64,000 nucleotides of DNA from Pseudomonas sp. B21-056 (GTDB taxonomy: Bacteria; Pseudomonadota; Gammaproteobacteria; Pseudomonadales; Pseudomonadaceae): positions 3,472,001 to 3,536,000 of the forward strand of contig NZ_CP087203.1 of the NCBI RefSeq assembly GCF_026016325.1, written 5' to 3'. Within the stretch, counting starts at the first letter, position 1. Each line of letters begins with the position of its first letter. Below the pieces are notes generated by a model. It was not told the DNA's origin. It saw only the letters and a list, made by a program, of their open reading frames with translations, and did no database searches. The position numbers and the translations under genes are program-made. Below are positions 45,898-54,024 of the stretch, in pieces.

Positions 45898-45927
45898 TTG
45901 ACAACAAAACTAGTTAAGAGACTTAAT
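45898..45927 (+). promoter_or_regulatory. vanAB promoter
   Basis: -35 TTGACA at 45898-45903 and -10 CTTAAT at 45922-45927, spacing 18. The -10 abuts the VanR operator, so bound VanR would block the polymerase. The start of vanA is 39 bases further on. Confidence 0.6.
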
Positions 45928-45934
45928 GGATCCA
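45927..45934. promoter_or_regulatory. VanR operator at the vanAB promoter
   Basis: Core TGGATCCA within the 10-base palindrome ATGGATCCAT, read as TTAATGGATCCATAG. Its centre is 74 bases from the other copy. The gap from 45935 to the vanA ATG at 45966 carries a ribosome site (CCTGGAGACC). Confidence 0.72.
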
Positions 45935-45965
45935 TAGAAAAACAAAATCAGCCTGGAGACCCGTC

Positions 45966-47051
45966 ATGTATCCCAAGAATGCCTGGTACGTTGCCTGCAC
46001 CCCCGATGAAATCGCCGAGAAGCCACTGGGTCGCCAGATCTGCGGCGAGAAAATGGTTTTTTACCGTGGGCATGAAGGCAAGGTCGCTGCCGTCGAGGAC
46101 TTCTGCCCCCACCGTGGCGCCCCGCTCTCCCTGGGCTACGTCGAAAACGGCAACCTGGTGTGCGGCTATCACGGCCTGGTGATGGGGAGCGACGGCAAGA
46201 CGGTCGAGATGCCGGGGCAACGGGTTCGCGGATTTCCCTGCAACAAGACCTTCGCCGTGCAGGAACGCCACGGCTTCATCTGGGTCTGGCCCGGCGACCA
46301 GGCATTGGCCGACCCGGCGCTGATCCATCCTCTGGAATGGGCAGAGAACCAAGAATGGGCCTACGGCGGCGGCCTGTTCCACATCCAGTGCGACTACCGC
46401 CTGATGATCGACAACCTGATGGACCTGACCCACGAAACCTACGTGCATGCCTCCAGCATCGGCCAGAAGGAGATCGACGAGGCGCCACCGGTGACCACGG
46501 TCGAAGGCGACGAGGTGATCACCGCCCGGCACATGGAAAACATCATGGCCCCACCCTTCTGGCGCATGGCCCTGCGCGGCAACAACCTGGCCGACGACGT
46601 GCCGGTGGACCGCTGGCAGATCTGCCGCTTCACCCCGCCCAGCCATGTGATGATCGAAGTCGGCGTGGCCCATGCCGGCAATGGCGGCTATCACGCCGCG
46701 CCGCAGTTCAAGGCATCGAGCATCGTGGTGGATTTCATTACCCCGGAAACCGAAACGTCCATCTGGTATTTCTGGGGCATGGCCCGGCATTTCCAGCCCC
46801 AGGACGAAGCCCTGACCGCGACCATTCGCGAGGGCCAGGGCAAGATTTTCAGCGAAGACCTGGAAATGCTCGAGCGCCAGCAGCGCAACCTGCTGGACCA
46901 TCCGCAACGCAATCTGCTCAAGCTCAACATCGATGCCGGTGGCGTGCAGTCACGCCGGGTGCTGGAGCGCTGGCTTGCCCGTGAGCGCGAACCCCAGGCC
47001 GGGTTGATTGCCAGCACCCATCAGCCACAACCTGCGGAGCAACGGTCATGA
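45966..47051 (+). CDS. vanA: Vanillate O-demethylase oxygenase subunit VanA
   Basis: 361 residues. Rieske ligands Cys47, His49 (FCPHRG) and Cys66, His69 (CGYHG). The mononuclear iron ligands include His156 and His161 in DLTHETYVH. It oxidatively demethylates vanillate to protocatechuate and formaldehyde with electrons from VanB. Its ATG at 45966 follows CTGGAGACCCGTC, and the stop overlaps vanB (ATGA). Regulated by VanR, whose operator sits at its promoter. Confidence 0.93.
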   Translation: MYPKNAWYVACTPDEIAEKPLGRQICGEKMVFYRGHEGKVAAVEDFCPHRGAPLSLGYVENGNLVCGYHGLVMGSDGKTVEMPGQRVRGFPCNKTFAVQERHGFIWVWPGDQALADPALIHPLEWAENQEWAYGGGLFHIQCDYRLMIDNLMDLTHETYVHASSIGQKEIDEAPPVTTVEGDEVITARHMENIMAPPFWRMALRGNNLADDVPVDRWQICRFTPPSHVMIEVGVAHAGNGGYHAAPQFKASSIVVDFITPETETSIWYFWGMARHFQPQDEALTATIREGQGKIFSEDLEMLERQQRNLLDHPQRNLLKLNIDAGGVQSRRVLERWLAREREPQAGLIASTHQPQPAEQRS

Positions 47052-47998
47052 TCGAAGTCCAGGTCGCGGCGCGACATAACGAAGCCCTGGACATCTGCAG
47101 CTACGAGCTGACCCGTGTCGATGGCCAACCCCTGCCGGCGTTCACGGCCGGTGCCCATATCGATGTGCATTTGCCGGGTGGAGTGATTCGTCAGTATTCG
47201 CTGTGCAACCACCCCGAGGAACGGCACCGCTACCTGATCGGCGTGCTCAAGGATCCGGCGTCGCGTGGCGGTTCAAGCAGCCTGCATGAGCAGATCCAGC
47301 CCGGCGCACGGTTGCTCATCAGCGAACCGCGCAACCTGTTTCCCCTCGCCACACAAGCCCGACGCCATTTGCTGTTTGCCGGAGGCATCGGCATTACGCC
47401 GATCCTGGCCATGGCCGAGCACCTTGCGCAGACTGGCGCGGCGTTCGAACTGCATTACTGCGCCAGGTCGCTGGAGCGGGCCGCCTTCGTCGAGCGCCTG
47501 CGCCAGGCACCGTATGCCGACCGGGTGTTCCTGCATTTCGATGAAGCGCCCGAAACCGCACTGGATACCGCCCGGGTACTGGCGGCGCCCAGCGAAGACG
47601 TGCACCTCTATGTGTGCGGCCCGGGCGGTTTCATGCAGCATGTGCTGGACACTGCCAGGGCCCAGGGCTGGCAGGACGCCTGCCTGCACCGCGAATACTT
47701 CGCCGCCGCCCCCACCGACACCCGCGCCGATGGCAGTTTTTCGGTGAAGCTGGCCAGCAGCGGCCAGGTGTTCGAAGTGCCCAAGGACCGCAGCGTGGTG
47801 CAGGTGCTGGAAAGCCATGGCATCGAGATTCCGATCTCCTGCGAACAAGGCGTCTGCGGCACCTGCCTGACCCGCGTGCTGGAAGGCGTGCCGGAACACC
47901 GCGACATGTTCCTGACCGAGGCCGAACAGGCCTGCAACGACCAGTTCACACCGTGCTGCTCCAGGTCGAAGACGCCGGTGCTGGTGTTGGATCTCTAA
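47048..47998 (+). CDS. vanB: Vanillate O-demethylase reductase subunit VanB
   Basis: 316 residues. N-terminal FAD-type flavin domain (RQYSLCNHPEERHRYLIGV), NAD domain (LLFAGGIGITPILAMAEHL, YVCGPGGFMQHVL) and a C-terminal plant-type 2Fe-2S cluster with CEQGVCGTCLTRVL and a fourth Cys in the terminal CC. It passes electrons from NADH to VanA. The start overlaps vanA by 4 bases, so the two are coupled. Confidence 0.93.
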   Translation: MIEVQVAARHNEALDICSYELTRVDGQPLPAFTAGAHIDVHLPGGVIRQYSLCNHPEERHRYLIGVLKDPASRGGSSSLHEQIQPGARLLISEPRNLFPLATQARRHLLFAGGIGITPILAMAEHLAQTGAAFELHYCARSLERAAFVERLRQAPYADRVFLHFDEAPETALDTARVLAAPSEDVHLYVCGPGGFMQHVLDTARAQGWQDACLHREYFAAAPTDTRADGSFSVKLASSGQVFEVPKDRSVVQVLESHGIEIPISCEQGVCGTCLTRVLEGVPEHRDMFLTEAEQACNDQFTPCCSRSKTPVLVLDL

Positions 47999-48020
47999 TC
48001 TCTGAACAACACAAGAACCC

Positions 48021-48123
48021 TGTGGGAGCGAGCCTGCTCGCGATGGCGTTGTATCAGTTACAGGTCTTTCGCTGACACACCGCCATCGCGAGCAGGCTCG
48101 CTCCCACCAGGCTCGCTCCCACA
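48021..48123. repeat. REPIN with an extra partial arm (GTGGGAGCGAG family)
   Basis: Left arm at 48021, right arm ending near 48108, followed by a repeated fragment CCAGGCTCGCTCCCACA that ends at 48123. Between the convergent vanB and vanR genes. Confidence 0.88.
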
Positions 48124-48131
48124 ATGGATAT

Positions 48132-48845
48132 TCACTCGGAGCGCAAGATCACCGTCATTCGCTCATCCGCCAAGGTCGAGCCGAACACCTCGGCGTAGCG
48201 CAAGGTAGCGTTGGCATGCTCGCGCATGATCGCCTCGGCCCGTGCGCCCTGGCGATGGATCAGCGCGTCGAACACCGAGTGGTGCTGCATGTGGGCATAG
48301 TTGAAGCGCCGGAACTCGCCGGCCATGTTCTGCCGATCCACCGCCAGGGCGGTGACTGAGGCGAACGGCAGATGATCGTTGCGGGCCAGCGCATCGGCAA
48401 TCGCCGGGTTGTGGCTGCCTTCGACGATCACCTGGTGAAAACGCATGTTGAGGTCGTGATAGACCTCCAGGTCTTCCTCGGTCACGTAGCCCTTGGCAAA
48501 CAGTTCATCGCCCTGCACCAGGCAATGTTCGAGGGTGGCCCGAGCCTCTGCATCCAGGCCACGCTCAGCGGTCTGGCGTGCCGCCAGGCCTTCCAGCACA
48601 CCGCGCACCTCCACTGCACCGGCAATGTCCTCGGCGCTGACCGAACGCACCTGGAACCCGCGCCCGCCGAAGCGCACCAGCAACCCTTCCTGTTCCAGGG
48701 TCCTGAATGCCATGCGCACCGGCATCCGCGAAACACCGAACCGTTCCGCCGTGGGAATCTCCATCAACCGCTCGCCGGCCGCCAACTCGCCAGAGGCGAT
48801 CATCCTGCGCAACGCAACCAGCACCGTTTGGCCGGGCTTACTCAT
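48132..48845 (-). CDS. vanR: VanR, GntR-family (FCD) repressor of vanAB
   Basis: 237 residues from the ATG at 48845. The winged HTH is ALRRMIASGELAAGERLMEI/PTAERFGVSRMPVRMAFRTL. The C-terminal FCD domain has metal and ligand residues around LNMRFHQVIVEGSHN and FNYAHMQHHSVFDALI. It is convergent with vanB. VanR proteins of this type bind palindromes with a GGATCC core and release them on binding vanillate; such palindromes lie at 45853 and 45927. Confidence 0.88.
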   Translation of the reverse strand: MSKPGQTVLVALRRMIASGELAAGERLMEIPTAERFGVSRMPVRMAFRTLEQEGLLVRFGGRGFQVRSVSAEDIAGAVEVRGVLEGLAARQTAERGLDAEARATLEHCLVQGDELFAKGYVTEEDLEVYHDLNMRFHQVIVEGSHNPAIADALARNDHLPFASVTALAVDRQNMAGEFRRFNYAHMQHHSVFDALIHRQGARAEAIMREHANATLRYAEVFGSTLADERMTVILRSE

Positions 48846-48895
48846 CCGGGGCACTTCCAGGGAAAAAGACAGCCGCCATAGTAAAAGCAAAACCC

Positions 48896-48985
48896 TGTGG
48901 GAGCGAGCCTGCTCGCGATGGCGGTGGGTCCAGCCACTGCAGCGTCGACTGATAGACCGCTATCGCGAGCAGGCTCGCTCCCACA
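48896..48985. repeat. REPIN unit 1 of a tandem series (GTGGGAGCGAG family)
   Basis: Left arm from 48896, right arm to 48985. The sequence between it and the next unit (ATTGGTACCAGACGCAGAATG...) recurs after the right end of the insertion sequence, showing a tandem array of about 133-base units. Confidence 0.88.
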
Positions 48986-49028
48986 GCGGATTGGTACCAG
49001 ACGCAGAATGTGTCCACTGAAGAACCAG

Positions 49029-49112
49029 TGTGGGAGCGAGCTTGCTCGCGATGGCGATGGGTCCAGCCACTGCAGCGTCGACTGATAGACCGCTATCGCG
49101 AGCAGGCTCGCT
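49029..49112. repeat. REPIN unit 2, split by the IS110 element
   Basis: Left arm from 49029. The right arm runs GCGAGCAGGCTCGCT to 49112 and is then interrupted; its last bases (CCCACA) lie on the far side of the element at 50293-50298. Joining the two restores the arm exactly. Confidence 0.9.
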
Positions 49113-49318
49113 TGTATGGTAGGACTTGAAGGGAGGAGGAGGGACAAGGTTCGCTTCTGACTGTTAGCCGCAGTACAGACCGTGGGAGATTTTACCCCTC
49201 CTCCTTTCACACCCAAGCGCCGATAAAGAATGCATCTGGCCTAGACCGACGATAGGAACAAGCCTGCGTCTCTGGGTGAACCCTTCAAGTGTTCAAACCT
49301 TAGCCCGGAGAGTTTTCA
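49113..49318 (+). ncRNA. Candidate bridge RNA region of the IS110 element
   Basis: The 206-base non-coding left end, upstream of the recombinase, is where IS621-type elements encode their bridge RNA. GTTCGCT at 49149-49155 matches the left target (GCTCGCT, one pyrimidine difference). GTGGGAG at 49182-49188 is the reverse complement of the right target CTCCCAC. For the donor, AGAAT at 49227-49231 matches the left donor and ACAAG at 49258-49262 is complementary to CTTGT of the right donor. Exact RNA ends and folding not determined. Confidence 0.65.
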
Positions 49319-50287
49319 ATGGCAATGCCGGTTCCCCTCGTCAAGCCGATTGTAGGTGTGGATGTCGCCAAGGATGAGTTGGTGATGTATCACGCCGAAA
49401 CCGATCAGCTTGAGATAGTCCCCAATAACAAAACTGCGATTAAGAAGTGGCTCAAGGCCTTGTCCATGCAGGTGGATATTGCCATTGAGGCCACCAATAT
49501 CTATCACCTGGAGTTCGCCGATCTGGCTCACAAGGCCGGCTGCGTGATCTACATGGTCGGTGGCTATGAGCTTAGTCACTACCGCAAAGGCGTGAACGTG
49601 CGCGCCAAAACCGATGCACTGGATGCTCGCCTGTTGGCCCGTTACCTGAAGAACGAAGGCCAGGAACTGCATCCCTGGAACCCGCCATCGCCCTTGTATC
49701 GCCGGCTCGTAAGCCTTTTCCGGCGCCGTGCGGCTGTGGTCCAGGCCCGTGTCAGTCTGAGCCAAAGCTGGGCGAACGAGCCGTTACTCAAAGCCGCGTT
49801 CAAACGCCAGATAGGCGCGATGCAACGGCTGGAAACCCTGGTCGAAAAAAAGATCCAGGATGAGCTGAAGGACGCAGGCTTGCTGGGTCAGCTCAAGCGC
49901 TGCATGAAAGTTGAAGGCATTGGCCTGTTGACCGGCGCCCGGTTGCTCACCTCGTTTCAGCGGGGGGATTTCAAAAATGCCGATGCCTTCATCGCTTTTC
50001 TGGGGCTGGACCTGCGCATATCGCAATCAGGGCGAAAACAGGGTCGCCGCTGCTTGACCAAACGAGGTGATCCAGAAGCTCGCCGACTGCTGCACAACGC
50101 AGCGATGTCGGCAAGGCGCACGGAGCGATGGAAGGGGTTCTATGAGGCGTTGCTGGCACGGGGACTAAGTACAACTCAGGCCATGGTGGCGCTGTCGCGC
50201 AAGCTTGCCCGCGTAGTATTCGCTCTGCTGCAGAATCAGAGCGAATACCTGCCAGAAAGGCATTTGAAGGCTAGTCATGCACCATAG
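49319..50287 (+). CDS. IS110-family recombinase (DEDD transposase)
   Basis: 322 residues, similar in length to IS621 (326). RuvC-like DEDD residues: Asp15 (GVDVAKDEL), Glu57 (AIEATN), Asp99 and Asp102 (KTDALDARLLARYL). The Tnp domain has the likely nucleophile Ser237 in ISQSGRKQGRRCLTKRGD. An HTH-like part lies in KVEGIGLLTGARLL. Predicted to use a bridge RNA to recombine the element into REP sequences. Its stop TAG overlaps the right end of the element. Confidence 0.93.
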   Translation: MAMPVPLVKPIVGVDVAKDELVMYHAETDQLEIVPNNKTAIKKWLKALSMQVDIAIEATNIYHLEFADLAHKAGCVIYMVGGYELSHYRKGVNVRAKTDALDARLLARYLKNEGQELHPWNPPSPLYRRLVSLFRRRAAVVQARVSLSQSWANEPLLKAAFKRQIGAMQRLETLVEKKIQDELKDAGLLGQLKRCMKVEGIGLLTGARLLTSFQRGDFKNADAFIAFLGLDLRISQSGRKQGRRCLTKRGDPEARRLLHNAAMSARRTERWKGFYEALLARGLSTTQAMVALSRKLARVVFALLQNQSEYLPERHLKASHAP

Positions 50288-50343
50288 AATCTCCCACAGG
50301 GGATTGGTGCCAGACGCAGAATGTGTGTCCACTGAAGAACCAG

Positions 50344-50432
50344 TGTGGGAGCGAGCCTGCTCGCGATTGCGGTGGGTCAGCCACTGCAGCGTCGACTGAT
50401 AGACCGTCATCGCGAGCAGGCTCGCTCCCACA
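50344..50432. repeat. REPIN unit 3 (GTGGGAGCGAG family)
   Basis: Left arm from 50344, right arm to 50432. It is the third unit of the series around the IS, between the insertion sequence and the end of fcs. Confidence 0.9.
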
Positions 50433-50443
50433 GGGTTGGGTGT

Positions 50444-52327
50444 TTAACGGACGAGAGTTGCCCGCAGGATCGACTCATCCTCGCCGCGATACAGCGCCTC
50501 GACTTTCGCCGCTCGCCATTGCAACACCGTCCGCTGGTTGATGGAGCCCTTGTCGGTGATTTCGCCGCGATCAATGGACGCCGGTTCATCGAGCAGTGCG
50601 ATCCACTCGACCCGGCTGGCGTTGCCACTGGCGCCCTGGTTGAGGCGTTGCAGCCAGTCGGCGAACCATTGGCGTACCGGCGCGCTGGCGAGCACCTGGG
50701 CATCACTGGTGTCTGCGGGCAGGCCCGACAGACGTCGGCATTCCGGAAGCCGCGGGAACACCAGGGCCCCCAGGCATTCGCGATCCGGCGCGGTCACCAC
50801 CAGGTCCTGGACGTAGGGCGTGCCCTCCAGCACCGCACGGTTGCGCAGCGGCCCGACGCTGACGAACACGCCGGAGGACAGCTTGAAATCCTCGGCAATT
50901 CGCCCGTCGAACATCAGCCCCAACTGCGGATCAGCCGAATCGGCCAGCTTGATCGCATCGCCCGAGCAGTAGAAACCGTGCTCGTCGAACACCTCGGCCG
51001 TCTGCTGTGGCGAGCGCCAATAGCCGGGCATGATGTGTGGCCCGCGGAAGCGCCCTTCGAACTTGCCGTCCACCGGCACCAGTCGCACTTCGCAGCCTGG
51101 CGCCGGCAGGCCGATGTAGCCGGCCATGGACAACGGCCCGGTGGTAAAGGTGCAGGACGGAGACGCTTCGGTCATGCCCAGCCCGGCCATCATGCGGATC
51201 CGTTCGCCGCAATGCTGCTCGGCCACTTTGTCGAGCCGGTCCCAGGTGCTCTGCGACAGGCCCGCGGCGGCAAAGAAAAACAGGCTGACGCGCTCGAAGA
51301 AACGTTCGCGTAACTCGCCATCCTGCTCCAGGGCACTGACCAGTTCTTCCCAGCCCTTGGGCACGGTCAGGTAAGCGGTCGGCGAAATCTCCTTGAGGTT
51401 GCGCAAGGTTTCGGCGAAGCCCTGGGCGGTGGGTTTGCCGTCGTCCAGGTAGAACGTACCGCCGTTGTACAACACGATGCCGACGTTATGACTGCCACCA
51501 AAGGTGTGGTTCCACGGCAACCAGTCCACCAGCACCGGCGGTGCTTCGCCGAACACCGGAAAGGTCTGCAACAGCATCTGCTGGTTGGCACAGAGCATGC
51601 GTTGGGTGGTGATCACTGCCTTGGGCAGTTTGGTGGAACCTGAGGTGAAGAGGAACTTGGCGATGCTGTCAGGGCCGGTGGCGGCAAAGGCCCGTTCAGC
51701 CTCGGCACCGCCCGGTTGTGCCAACAGGCTGGCAAAGCTTGCCCTGGAGCGACCCGCCATCTCGCCATCCACGGTGATCAACGGCACATTCGCCGGCAAC
51801 ACCGCATTGACCGCACGCTCGAACGGCGCGGCCTTGCTGACGAACACCAGCCCCGGCTGCAACAGGTCGCAGACATGCCGCAGCTTGGCAAAATCCTGGG
51901 ACAACAAGGAATAGGCCGGCGACACCGGGCAATAGGGAATGCCGGCGTACATTGCGCCGAGGGCCATCTGCAGGTGTTCGATGTCATTGCCCGACAGCAG
52001 AGCCAGGGGTTTGTCGGCAGACAACCCATAAGCCAGCAGGCCCTGGGCAATGGCGCGGACGCTGTCGAGCATCTCGGCATAGCTGACCCGACGCCAGTCA
52101 CCGCCGTTCTGGCGGGCGGCGATAAAGGTCTGTTGCGGGCGCACGTCGGCCCAATGCACCAAACGATCGAGCAAGCGCGTCGGCAACGGCGCCAGGGCTT
52201 CCAGGGAGCGCATGTGCAGGATGCCCTGCTCCTCACTGACCTCAACCGCGGGGTGACCAATCGACACCTGGCGATAACGCCCAGGGCCGGGTTGGGAGGA
52301 CGATCTGAACTCGGAACTCACGTACAT
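50444..52327 (-). CDS. fcs: Feruloyl-CoA synthetase
   Basis: 627 residues from the ATG at 52327; a GTG at 52321 has better spacing to GGAGG and is an alternative. ANL family acyl-CoA ligase: AMP-binding P-loop FLFTSGSTKLPKAVI (about 226), LPWNHTFGGSHN, AGLGMTEASPSC and the hinge region CSGDAIKLAD/GRIAEDFKLSSG. It activates ferulate (and coumarate, caffeate) with ATP and CoA. It is third in the ech-vdh-fcs order on the minus strand, 140 bases past vdh. Confidence 0.9.
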   Translation of the reverse strand: MYVSSEFRSSSQPGPGRYRQVSIGHPAVEVSEEQGILHMRSLEALAPLPTRLLDRLVHWADVRPQQTFIAARQNGGDWRRVSYAEMLDSVRAIAQGLLAYGLSADKPLALLSGNDIEHLQMALGAMYAGIPYCPVSPAYSLLSQDFAKLRHVCDLLQPGLVFVSKAAPFERAVNAVLPANVPLITVDGEMAGRSRASFASLLAQPGGAEAERAFAATGPDSIAKFLFTSGSTKLPKAVITTQRMLCANQQMLLQTFPVFGEAPPVLVDWLPWNHTFGGSHNVGIVLYNGGTFYLDDGKPTAQGFAETLRNLKEISPTAYLTVPKGWEELVSALEQDGELRERFFERVSLFFFAAAGLSQSTWDRLDKVAEQHCGERIRMMAGLGMTEASPSCTFTTGPLSMAGYIGLPAPGCEVRLVPVDGKFEGRFRGPHIMPGYWRSPQQTAEVFDEHGFYCSGDAIKLADSADPQLGLMFDGRIAEDFKLSSGVFVSVGPLRNRAVLEGTPYVQDLVVTAPDRECLGALVFPRLPECRRLSGLPADTSDAQVLASAPVRQWFADWLQRLNQGASGNASRVEWIALLDEPASIDRGEITDKGSINQRTVLQWRAAKVEALYRGEDESILRATLVR

Positions 52328-52467
52328 TTCCTCCACCAAGGCACGCTCGGGTCGCGCGATGCGAGCGGAACGTGGCAGCGTCGGGCTGCGACCTTGTTAT
52401 TGTTATGTCTGGCCTGCACCGGGGCGACGTTCTTTTTGAGACTCAGCCGCCCGCCATGCAATGGATA

Positions 52468-53916
52468 TCAGATCGGGTAATGCCGGGGACCGTTCTGCAA
52501 GGTCACCCAACGCAACTGGGTGAAATGCTCGATGGACGCCTTGCCGCCAAAGCTGCCGTAACCGCTGGACTTGACCCCGCCGAAAGGCATCTGCGCCTCG
52601 TCGTGCACGGTCGGACCGTTGATATGGCAGATGCCCGACTCGATCCGTTGGGCCAGGGCCAATGCCCGGCTGGTGTCGCGACTGAAAATGGCCGCCGACA
52701 GGCCGAACTCGGAGTCGTTGGCCAGGCGCAGCAATTCTTCGTCGCCGCTCCCGCGCAGCAACACTGCCACCGGCCCAAAGGACTCCTCCCGGTACAGGCG
52801 CATGTCCGGCGTCACCCCATCGAGCAGGGTCGGTTGCAGGATGCTGCCCTCCAACTGACCGCCCGCTACCAGCGTAGCGCCTTTGGCCAGGGCGTCGTCG
52901 ATCATGGCCTTGATGCGTTGGCCGGCACTGACGTCGACCAGCGAGCCCAGCACCGAATCACCGCTGGCTGGATCACCGGCACGCAACGTGGCGATCTTCG
53001 CCTTCAATCGGGAAACGAAGGCGTCGGCCACGCTCGCGTCCACAATCAACCGCTCGGTGGACATGCAGATCTGCCCCTGGTTGAAATACGCCCCGAAGGC
53101 CGCCGCTTCCACCGCGGCGTCCAGGTCGGCGTCGGCCAGTACCAGGAATGGCGCCTTGCCGCCCAGTTCCAACAGCGCAGGCTTGAGGTGACGTGCCGAC
53201 AGCTCGCCCACGATACGCCCGACGTGGGTCGAGCCGGTGAAGTTGACACGGCGCACCGCCGGGTTGGCGATCAACCGTTCGACGATCACCGCAGCGTCCG
53301 CCGGCGCGTTGCAGATGACGTTGACCACGCCATCGCCCAGGCCGGCATCCTGCAGCACTTGGCCGATCAACCGGTGCACCGCCGGGCTGATCTCCGACGC
53401 CTTGAGCACCACGGTGTTGCCGCAGGCCAGGGGCATGGCGATTGCGCGGGTGGCAAGAATCACCGGGGCGTTCCACGGCGCAATCCCCAGCACCACACCG
53501 CAGGGCTGACGCAGGGCCATGGCAAAGCTGCCGGGCACGTCCGAAGGAATGATTTCGCCGTTGATCTGGGTGGTCATGGCAGCGGCTTCGCGCAGCATGT
53601 TCGCCGCCAGATGCACATTGAAGCCATACCAGTTGGCCATGGCGCCGGTTTCGCCGGCGGCAGCAATGAATTCACCGCTGCGGGCCTGCAACTGCTCGGC
53701 CGCCCGCAGCAGACGGGTGCGCCGTTCGTTGGGGGCCAGCGCGGCCCAGGCAGGAAACGCAGCTTGCGCGGCGGCCACGGCCGCGTCGGCGTCTTCCACC
53801 GTGGCTGCGGCCACGCGGGACACCACTTCTCCAGTCACCGGATTGCAACGCTCGAAAGTCCGACCGTCACGGGCGGGGCACGACTGGCCGCCGATCAACA
53901 GGGGCACGTCCAGCAT
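52468..53916 (-). CDS. vdh: Vanillin dehydrogenase (aldehyde dehydrogenase family)
   Basis: 482 residues. ALDH motifs: PWNAPV, VVLKASE, FTGSTHVGR, catalytic base Glu near 249 in ALLELGGKAPF and nucleophile Cys near 283 in NQGQICMSTERL. It oxidises vanillin from Ech to vanillate with NAD(P)+. It is located between ech and fcs, with 108 bases to ech, and its product feeds VanAB encoded 5 kb away. A benzaldehyde-type substrate range is likely. Confidence 0.9.
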   Translation of the reverse strand: MLDVPLLIGGQSCPARDGRTFERCNPVTGEVVSRVAAATVEDADAAVAAAQAAFPAWAALAPNERRTRLLRAAEQLQARSGEFIAAAGETGAMANWYGFNVHLAANMLREAAAMTTQINGEIIPSDVPGSFAMALRQPCGVVLGIAPWNAPVILATRAIAMPLACGNTVVLKASEISPAVHRLIGQVLQDAGLGDGVVNVICNAPADAAVIVERLIANPAVRRVNFTGSTHVGRIVGELSARHLKPALLELGGKAPFLVLADADLDAAVEAAAFGAYFNQGQICMSTERLIVDASVADAFVSRLKAKIATLRAGDPASGDSVLGSLVDVSAGQRIKAMIDDALAKGATLVAGGQLEGSILQPTLLDGVTPDMRLYREESFGPVAVLLRGSGDEELLRLANDSEFGLSAAIFSRDTSRALALAQRIESGICHINGPTVHDEAQMPFGGVKSSGYGSFGGKASIEHFTQLRWVTLQNGPRHYPI

Positions 53917-54024
53917 GGTGATTCCTCTTTATTGTCTTTATCGGGAACACATTCACAGTAGCGTCAGGGGCTTTGGGCGAACAGCCTGCGGGCGCGCTTT
54001 CGAGCCGCCCGCTGCGCCTTCGTC

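Larger units (their letters stand above)
49113..50292 (+). mobile_element. IS110-family insertion sequence in a REP target
   Basis: A 1180-base element bounded by the core CT: CT at 49111-49112 on the left and 50291-50292 on the right, one copy belonging to the restored target. The outer sequence joins to a complete REP right arm. The ends carry short subterminal inverse copies (TATGGT near 49116, ACCATA near 50281). It lacks long terminal inverted repeats and a target duplication beyond the 2-base core, as expected for IS110. Left noncoding region about 206 bases, right about 5 bases, as in the IS110 (not IS1111) group. Confidence 0.9.

Noticed and set aside
49108..50296. Target-site duplication of several bases around the insertion sequence
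   Set aside because: Only the CT core is shared; this is the expected outcome for IS110 elements, not a classical duplication.
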